64,000 nucleotides of DNA, taken from contig JAMDHS010000036.1 in NCBI GenBank assembly GCA_029717555.1, forward strand, positions 1 through 64,000, given 5' to 3'. The position numbers and the translations under genes are program-made. This DNA comes from Peribolospora baueri. Taxonomy: Eukaryota; Basidiomycota; Peribolosporomycetes; Peribolosporales; Peribolosporaceae. The notes below the pieces were generated by a model. That model did not search any database, had not been told where the DNA came from, and worked only from the letters and a program-made list of their open reading frames with translations. Below, piece by piece: positions 59,006-64,000 of the stretch; within the stretch, counting starts at the first letter, position 1, and each line of letters begins with the position of its first letter.

Positions 59006-60744
59006 GAGCCGGGAGTCCACGCTGTCGGGGGCCGAGACAGTGAGAGAGAGGAAGATTCGGTTGGCAGAAAGGGGAGAGCGAATGTGAACGTGAATGTGCA
59101 GCGTGTGACGGTCAGACGAGTGGCAAAGGAACGAGGCAGGCGACGAGGCGAGGGGCGTGGTGGTGGTACAAATTCGGACCGGCCGAACGAGGTGTGGCCA
59201 CGAGGATGGTGACGAAGGCGGCCAAGCAAAGCAAGGTAGGCGATGACGTCCCGAAGGGGGCGCAGGAGTCAGGAGTGCACTGGCTGGGCTGAAACGAGCA
59301 AGTAGAAAGGGAAGGGAGCGGGGATAAAAGAGGGAGGGCAGGGCCGACGCGAGCTCGACTCGGTCGAGCAAGGCTGAAATGAAAGGAGAGCAGAACGAGC
59401 TGGGCGGCGGCGAGGATGTGGTGGTGGTGGTGAGAGGAGGGAGAAGAAGGACGGAGTGAGATGAGATGAGAGCCGAAGTCGTTCGCTTTCTTCCCCTCAT
59501 CGCGACGGCGGCGGCGGCGACGATGACGACGACCACGACGACCACGACGACCAAGACGACGACGACGGCGACAACAGGCAAACCAAACCAAGCAAGGCAA
59601 AGCCAGCCAGCCAGCGGTGACGCATCTCTTCCGCCTCGACGTCCGCTCTCCAGCGTCCCCACCCTCCCTCTTCGCACATGTCGAGGCGACTCTCCGCCAT
59701 CGCAGACCAGCCAAGGCAAGGAGCCCCATCCAATCTCACCACCCTGTCCGGGACGACGACGGACAGACTGCCCATGTCGGTCGGCCGGTCAGTCAGTCAC
59801 GCGCGGGGCGGCTGGCGGGTGCATTACGGAGAGTACACACCGTGCTGTAGGCGTTCCTTGCACCTACACTGCGTTCCTGTAGTTACCGCCCGCACAGTCC
59901 ATGCTGTCGCAGCGACCACTGGCAAGGACAGACGAAACGAAAGGAAACGGCGGGCGGGCGGACGATGGTTGGCGGTTGCCCTTGACGACGGCGGCGGCGC
60001 GTCTCAGACGACCCGTCGCCTGTTTCGCTTCGCCCTTCCCTTTGTCGAGCGCTGCAGTCGTGAGGATAGAACAACGTCCTTCTCAAGTGCCCTGCTCGTC
60101 TCACCTCGGCCTGTTTCGAGGGGGAAAGTGCCGTACCTGCGCAGCACACAGACGTCGTTCACCAAGATTCACCTTCACCATTTCTATGATCATTTCATGG
60201 GACGAAGCTCCCGCTCGCCCGCTCGGGCCCTCCTTGTAGGACTTCCGACTGCATTGCTCGAGCTGCATCGAGACGAGACTGAGACTCCCTCCCACGTGGC
60301 AGTCGTACGCCGGCCATCAATCAGTCCACCCGGCAATCCGGCTCTCCCACTGCCGTACCCCGCTCAGATCACGAGATAGCGCGTGCTTGACGGCAGGCTC
60401 GAGATCGACTCCACCTGCCTCGCTCTTTCTTCTCTCTCAGCAGGTAGGCATTAAAGGAAGGAGGGAAGGAAAGAAGGAAAGAAGGAAAGAACGAAGAAAG
60501 GAGAAAGAATAAGGAAAACGTGAGGGGCGGGGTCAAGATTCCGCCGACCGGCAGATCTTCTAGTCGGAGAGATCGACGTCGAACGACAAACGAACGCCCG
60601 ACGGAACGATCGTCGGCTCTCCCTCCTTCTCTCCTCGCCCACCCGGTCATTCCATTCAGACCCCCTTCTTGCATCCTCGTCTCCGTCGCACCTTCCCCAG
60701 TCCCCAGCAGACACAACGTTTCCCCGTCAGGTAGCTCAGCCACC
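59006..60744. promoter_or_regulatory. Divergent intergenic region, HMG-box gene / dienoyl-CoA isomerase
   Basis: 1.74 kb between divergent start codons. It holds a GACGACCACGAC trinucleotide tract (59520-59575), an AAGGAAAGAAGG tract (60450-60490), a GGCCGGTCAGTCAGTCACG patch near 59783-59801 and one exact pheromone-response-element 9-mer at 60037-60045. No gene is supported; several long frames on both strands are products of the repeats. Confidence 0.45.
60037..60045 (-). promoter_or_regulatory. Candidate pheromone response element
   Basis: Reads ACAAAGGGA on the minus strand, identical to the site bound by the HMG protein Prf1 in Ustilago. It lies in the upstream region of the HMG-box gene, about 1.03 kb before its start. 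A 9-mer of this kind is expected about once by chance in a window this size, so the call is weak. Confidence 0.3.
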
Positions 60745-62083
60745 ATGTCCACCACCCACCCCGCCCCCGCACCGGCGTACGACGCCCAGTTCCACAAGGT
60801 CTCCTTCGCCGCGCCTTTTGTCCTGCACATCTCTTTTAACAGACCCCCTGTGAACGCCTTCCACGAAAGGTTAGCGCACCGCCGTCCCCTACGAATGCGC
60901 ACATCCGTATCTGCTGCCCTCTTTCACGGCCGCGCTGACCCTCCTTTTCCTTCGCCTCGCCGCCGTCCCACGAATCGCTCGCCCGCCGCAAGCTTCTGGA
61001 TGGAGACCCAAAGGCTCTTCGAAAGGGCCAGCAATGACCCGGACGTGCGCGCCATCGTGCTAAGCGCCGAAGGAAAGATGTTCACCGCCGGTTTGGACGG
61101 TGGGCTTTGCTTTTCCGCCGTCGTTCGGTTCGAGTCCGCGGGCGGACGTCGCGCTTACCATCTTCCATCTCCAACGCCCTACGACAGTCACTGCAGCAGG
61201 ACAAAGCCTCTTTGACGACGCTTCTGGAGACGCAGCCCGCCAAGCTTTTCGACTACGCAAGCACATCCTCGACTTTCAGGCGTCCATCTCGTCCATCGAA
61301 AAGTGCCTCAAGCCGGTCGTCGTTGCTATGCACGGCCTCGTGCTCGGTTTGGGTGCGTGCGTCTCCCGGGGGAAGCACGTGGTGAGCGTGACGGAACGAC
61401 GCTGAGGAAATCACCCCCGGCTCTTCTCTACAGGCATCGACATCGCCTCCGCCTGCGACATCCGCTACGCCGCCGCGGGGACCCGGTTCACGATCAAAGA
61501 GGTGGACATCGGCCTGGCCGCCGACATTGGCACCCTCCAGCGCTTCCCCAAGGTCGTCGGTAACGGCAGCTGGGCGAGGGAGCTCGCGCTCACTGCGAGG
61601 GAGTTTGACGCGCATGAGGCGAGACAGTTTGGCTTCGTTAGCAGGGTCGTCGTGGAGGAGGAGCAAGGCAGGCCAGGCGTCCTCGGTGGGTTGGTTCGCC
61701 GACAAACGGATACGTGCGCGGCGTCTTCATCTCGGATGGACATCTGTGTGCTCACGCCTTCCTTCCTTCCACGTCCCACAGCTGCGGCCGTCGAGACGGC
61801 CAAGCTGATCGCCTCCAAATCCCCGGTCAGCGTCGTCGGCACCAAGCACCTCATCAACTATAGCAGAGACCACAGGTGAGCGTGGCCGGCAGCGGCCGCA
61901 TCCCCCTTTATCGACCCACTCGCTCATCAGCCCAGTCATTCCCTTCATCGCCCATCTCACAGCGTCGACGAAGGCCTCTCCTACACGGCCGTGTGGAACA
62001 GCGCCATGATCCAAACCGAGGACGTAGCCAGCGCGTTGACCAGCGTCCTGCAGAGGAAGAAACCCACGTTCTCCAGACTGTAG
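60745..62083 (+). CDS. Peroxisomal delta(3,5)-delta(2,4)-dienoyl-CoA isomerase
   Basis: Crotonase-fold enzyme that shifts double bonds in 3,5-dienoyl-CoA during beta-oxidation of unsaturated fatty acids. Six exons, 60745-60869, 60993-61099, 61188-61352, 61434-61685, 61782-61875, 61963-62083, give 287 residues. Landmarks are NRPPVNAF, the oxyanion-hole block SAEGKMFTAGLD, MHGLVLGLGIDIASACDIRY and FTIKEVDIGLAADIGTLQR, whose Glu and Asp are the catalytic pair that defines this subgroup against plain enoyl-CoA hydratases. The protein ends in SRL, a peroxisomal type 1 targeting signal. It lacks a mitochondrial presequence. Convergent with the methyltransferase gene at right. Confidence 0.94.
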
Positions 62084-62537
62084 CCCTCCCCCTTATTCCT
62101 CTCTCCTCGTCCTCCTTTCTTTCGTCCCCACCGACCCTTCGCACCCTACTGTAGGGGTGGAACGAAACCGCCGAGCTATCATGGTGGAACCGCGACCGTA
62201 TCTTTTTTCTCTCATCGACGGTCGTCGTGATCGTCGCAGTTGCTTTGCGCGAGGCCGAGTCGGCCATTCACATGTGCGCATCGACCAGTCGGTGTTGGGA
62301 AAGCAAAATGACGCGGTGCGAGACAGGCGTCACACTCTGTCGACGAAGGCTTGTTAACGAGGGTGCAGGTCTGTGTTAAAGGTGGGGGAGGGGATACAGT
62401 GCACGTACGCTTTCAGTTGTCGTGTGCATCCACCTCGCTTTCACGCAAATGGACCACACTGGACGCAACGCAACGCAAACGTCTCTCCGAAGTTATAAAT
62501 CCCCAAGTTGATCAATTTCCTTCACTCCGCCCACTCG
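62084..62537. other. Convergent 3' region
   Basis: 454 bp between converging stops of the dienoyl-CoA isomerase and the methyltransferase. CT-rich near 62085-62130 and ACGCAACGCAACGCAA near 62464-62480. No gene is supported. Confidence 0.4.
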
Positions 62538-64000
62538 CTAATCCGCGTTGGGAAGGCCCCTTCCAAAGCCACCGCGTCCCGAAAAGGCCTTCGGGGTCCA
62601 GCTTGGAAGCTCGGACGAGGATGATGATGATGCTGAAGTGGGCGCCGAGCTGCCGGGGCCGAGGAGACTCTCACCGACGGTTCGGAGGAGCTGCCCCTTG
62701 TGGCCCCATGAGACGCAATAGTGGTCGAGGACGAGGTCGAGCTCTTCCAGCTCGTCGAGCATTTCGAGTCGGGAGATCCTGCAAACCCAAATGGGGGGGG
62801 AGGTGAAACCACACAGAGAGGGAAAGAGAAAAAGAAAGACGGAGAAAAATTCCCAGTTTAGAGAAATTCCTCCGTCGCGAATCACAGAAACAAAAGTTCG
62901 TCCCGTATTTCAACACACGACGGCCGCAGCTGGTGTGGCACCTACCTCGCCTTCTCCTCAGCTTCCAACGCGTCCCAGATCGCCTTGACGGACAAAGCCT
63001 GTGCACCGTCAAAACCTCGGGCTTCGGAGAAGCGACTGCGGTGGGACGCTAGGGTCGGGTACGCGGTCGCGCCGGGAATGCGAATGTTGCGGGACTAGAT
63101 GTGGTGCGGTAGGGTAAGCGCTCGCTCGGGCTGAGGTGCTGTCAAGGGTTACAAAAAAGAGAAAAAAAAAAGACTGAAGATCCCCTCGACTCACCTCCAG
63201 ATTCTGCAGCATGACCTTTCCAAACCTATCCCCATCTCCCCGGCCGAGCAGTTCCTCGCCCACGCACATCTCGTAGCAAACTGCCATGCCGCTCTCAAAA
63301 CCCTTTCCGAACCACTCCACAATCGACTCCGAGTTTATGGGAGGGAGGTAAGCAAAAACGCATTCCGCCAAAAGGAGTGTTGGCAGCGTTGGGTCGAGAA
63401 TGGAAGTGTGTGCTTGAGAGACCAGAGTCGAGGTCGAGTCTTTTGTATCTGTCGTAGTGGATGAGATGGACGATGTGGGTAGCAATTGCGGGGCTATGTC
63501 GGTCGTGAAGGACCGAAGGTCGCCCGGCAAGAGGCTGTACGAGGCTGAGCGTAGCGACGTGCCGCCTTTCTCTGCAGGGAGGGTACCGGCCAACCAATCG
63601 ATCGACCGAGGCGTCCAAATGAGCTAGTCCGTCCGCCGAACTCGGATGTGCGAGCGAGCGCGCGCGACTCACCGACCTGTACGCCGTCGCCCAAGGGTTC
63701 GGAAAGCAGTTTGTGCTTCTTGATAGCCAACGACTTGCGAGCGGTAACCTCTGGAAAGTCGACCTCGACGTAGTGGGCCAAACGAGGGTGAAGTGCGCGG
63801 CCGTTGGCCATCATCCTCCAGAACCTCGTATCGCTCCCCGCTCCGACGCTGACGATCTGCTTCCCCTTTCCCTTTCCATCGGCGTCCTCCTCGAGAAAGT
63901 CCTTGACAAGCAAATCCAGGGTGTAGGAGCGGAGATAGGTACCGATGTTGATGAGAGGAGGACGGCGCGGTGCGGGGCCACGGAGGGCCTTGACGACGAG
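62538..64000 (-). CDS. PPM1: Leucine carboxyl methyltransferase 1 (partial, 5' end outside window)
   Basis: SAM-dependent enzyme that methylates the C-terminal leucine of the PP2A catalytic subunit and so controls holoenzyme assembly. Visible exons are 64000-63673, 63571-63195, 63094-62946 and 62778-62538; the first continues beyond the edge, so the N-terminus is missing. Family signs are PPLINIGTYLRSYTLD at the edge, the SAM loop VSVGAGSDTRFW, YVEVDFPEVTARK, then TLLLAECVFAYLPPINSESI, SRNIRIPGATAYPTLASHRS, FSEARGFDGAQALSVKAIWD and the end block LEELDLVLDHYCVSWGHKG. About 25 Ser/Gly-rich residues follow as a tail. Frame is kept over all junctions. The stop is the TAG read from 62540. Confidence 0.92.

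Noticed and set aside
58906-59719. N-terminal extension of the HMG-box protein with a poly-Val membrane-like segment
   Set aside because: The Val run is the translation of the GACGACCACGAC repeat in the upstream region; real start codons at 59005 or 58903 fit better.
59678-60379. 233-codon plus-strand frame upstream of the dienoyl-CoA isomerase
   Set aside because: No conserved motif; lies in the divergent promoter and is opposed by equally long frames on the other strand.

Overview
The window is nuclear DNA from a fungus, most likely a GC-rich basidiomycete yeast. Nearly every gene is broken by short introns (about 40-315 nt, mostly 70-130) with GTGAGT/GTAAGT-like donors and YAG acceptors. 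The proteins are fungal (class IV chitin synthase, KEX2-type processing, peroxisomal SRL signal, MATA-type HMG box). Protein features and intron density look more like Pucciniomycotina (Microbotryomycetes) than an ascomycete, but that lineage call is an impression. No rRNA, tRNA or CRISPR array was seen.

Layout, left to right: GET3 ATPase (-); secreted GH15 glucoamylase (+); DNA topoisomerase II (+); a four-span membrane protein (+); uracil phosphoribosyltransferase (-), divergent from ketopantoate hydroxymethyltransferase (+); class IV chitin synthase (-); a CDKN3-like phosphatase with a very long N-terminus (+); an ABC half transporter (+); an AcpS-type phosphopantetheinyl transferase (-), divergent from the complex I subunit NDUFS8 (+); a small DUF7704-like membrane protein (+); a Golgi-type apyrase (+); a 948-residue unknown membrane protein (+); a small secreted KEX2-type protein (-); a degenerate pogo/Tigger-like DNA transposon built as a fold-back; a Rab7-like GTPase with a roughly 300-residue insert (-), divergent from a NIF3 protein (+); an HMG-box regulator (-); a peroxisomal dienoyl-CoA isomerase (+); and the C-terminal part of a leucine carboxyl methyltransferase (-), cut by the right edge.

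Exon chains were rebuilt by hand for every multi-exon gene. Each keeps the reading frame from ATG to stop (LCMT1 only within the window), which is the main support for the coordinates. Three genes contain exons of 18-21 nt, one of which encodes the P-loop of GET3.

Most genes are unrelated housekeeping functions and there is no gene cluster of one pathway. The best functional pairing is the phosphopantetheinyl transferase and NDUFS8, which share a 290-bp divergent promoter: mitochondrial ACP, the presumed substrate of the first, is itself tied to complex I, which contains the second. The most unusual structures are the Rab with its inserted domain and the inverted-duplicate transposon.
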